Shown: piece by piece, positions 33,462 to 33,858 of the stretch
Position numbering within the stretch: position 1 is the stretch's first letter
How the letters are laid out: every line of letters begins with the position of its first letter
Assembly: GCA_902492555.1 (NCBI GenBank)
Contig: CABUMH010000034.1
Span: forward strand, 1-33,858
DNA from: Eisenbergiella sp900555195
Lineage (GTDB): Bacteria; Bacillota; Clostridia; Lachnospirales; Lachnospiraceae
Length of the DNA stretch: 33,858 nt
Direction of reading: 5' to 3'
The notes under the pieces: model-generated
The model's database searches: none
What the model was told of the DNA's origin: nothing
What the model saw: the letters and a program-made list of their open reading frames with translations, nothing else
Translations under genes and position numbers: made by a program

Positions 33462-33617
33462 GAACATAAGGATGGCTCGCGCAGTGTGGCATCCGTTGTT
33501 GAACATAAGGATGGCTCGCGCAGTGTGGCATCCGTTGTTGAACATAAGGATGGCTCGCGCAGTGTGGCATCCGTTGTTGAACATAAGGATGGCTCGCGAA
33601 GCGTGACATCCGTTGTT
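33462..33617. repeat. Four 39-bp tandem repeats in the leader of the 309-residue protein gene
   Basis: Units begin at 33462, 33501, 33540 and 33579, each opening GAACATAAGGATGGCTCGCG. The first three are identical and the fourth differs at three positions. Each unit can fold into a hairpin (GGATG...CATCC outer, CGC with GYG inner), and the fourth keeps the inner pairing despite its changes. The 39-base period is 13 codons, so frames stay open on both strands, but none has a start with a Shine-Dalgarno sequence. Confidence 0.92.
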
Positions 33618-33621
33618 TCCA

Positions 33622-33650
33622 ATCTTATTCCCCTCCCCCCGCCCTGTCAA
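33622..33650 (-). promoter_or_regulatory. Promoter upstream of the 39-bp repeats
   Basis: On the minus strand a perfect TTGACA (33645-33650) and TAAGAT (33622-33627) are 17 bases apart. Transcription would begin near 33615, so nearly the whole repeat array is in the RNA leader. The remaining 33651-33858 holds no gene I can support. Confidence 0.65.
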
Positions 33651-33858
33651 CCGCCTGCCGCTTTTTTACATCTTTCATGATTCCTGCTGCGCGCTCTGTG
33701 GCTTTCCATTCCGTTCCGCTTCTCCTTGCTGCAGGGTGCGCGTCCAGGATGCTGGGGAAGGCCATATTCCTTTCCGCAAGGGCCTATGAAAAAATTGTGC
33801 TGTTTCTTACCTTTTTATCCGGAAGCGTGCTCCCGCGCGTCCTGGCGGCGTTGTTTGA

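Noticed and set aside
33462..33617. CRISPR array
   Set aside because: The units are contiguous 39-bp repeats with no unique spacers and no cas genes nearby.
33447..33680. Open frame encoding 13-residue repeats VVEHKDGSRSVAS
   Set aside because: The 39-bp repeats keep frames open on both strands; the only start is a GTG without a ribosome site, and the promoter reads the other way.
33677..33858. Plus-strand frame running off the window, with LLLAAGCASRMLGK resembling the start of MobA-like nucleotidyltransferases
   Set aside because: The resemblance stops after 14 residues, there is no ribosome site, and the frame is incomplete.

Overview
The window looks like chromosomal DNA from an endospore-forming member of the Clostridia, most like a gut Lachnospiraceae. 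This assignment is an inference. It rests on moderate GC content, strong Shine-Dalgarno sequences, long sigma-A style promoters, a type III glutamine synthetase, a Csp-like subtilase, an ANTAR antiterminator and many small clostridial membrane or lipoprotein genes. No rRNA, tRNA, CRISPR array or intact transposase was seen.

Left part (1-18.9 kb): rho is followed by a decayed intergenic region and a small membrane protein gene. Then comes a large nitrogen and glutamine block. Running leftward are glnN-like glutamine synthetase III, gltB and gltD. Running rightward are a short glutamine synthetase-like gene, an ANTAR regulator, pyrG and purF. All these products make or use glutamine. Both arms start at a near-consensus sigma-A promoter followed by a leader with small hairpins overlapping an intrinsic terminator. 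The rightward leader carries a textbook ANTAR dual-hexaloop site. The leftward leader carries two tandem related units. The ANTAR protein encoded in the rightward arm is the obvious candidate to control both. Its receiver domain lacks the phosphorylation residues, and the neighbouring glutamine synthetase-like protein has odd catalytic-loop residues, so a non-phosphorylation nitrogen-sensing module is a reasonable hypothesis. An Rpn/PD-(D/E)XK gene and a 270-bp palindromic MITE with a perfect 8-bp target duplication sit between the two arms.

Middle part (18.9-25.8 kb): a small coiled-coil protein, a Csp-like S8 protease, and a leftward OmpR-type response regulator, intramembrane-sensing histidine kinase and MacB/FtsX-type ABC transporter operon.

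Right part (25.9-33.9 kb, all leftward): an atypical orotate phosphoribosyltransferase-like protein, an M18 aminopeptidase, and a four-gene envelope operon. That operon encodes a membrane protein, a lipoprotein fusing a solute-binding domain to a VWA domain, an XpaC-like protein and a second solute-binding protein. It is followed by an unrecognised 309-residue protein whose leader contains four 39-bp tandem repeats. A 39-bp perfect inverted repeat separates the aminopeptidase from the envelope operon.
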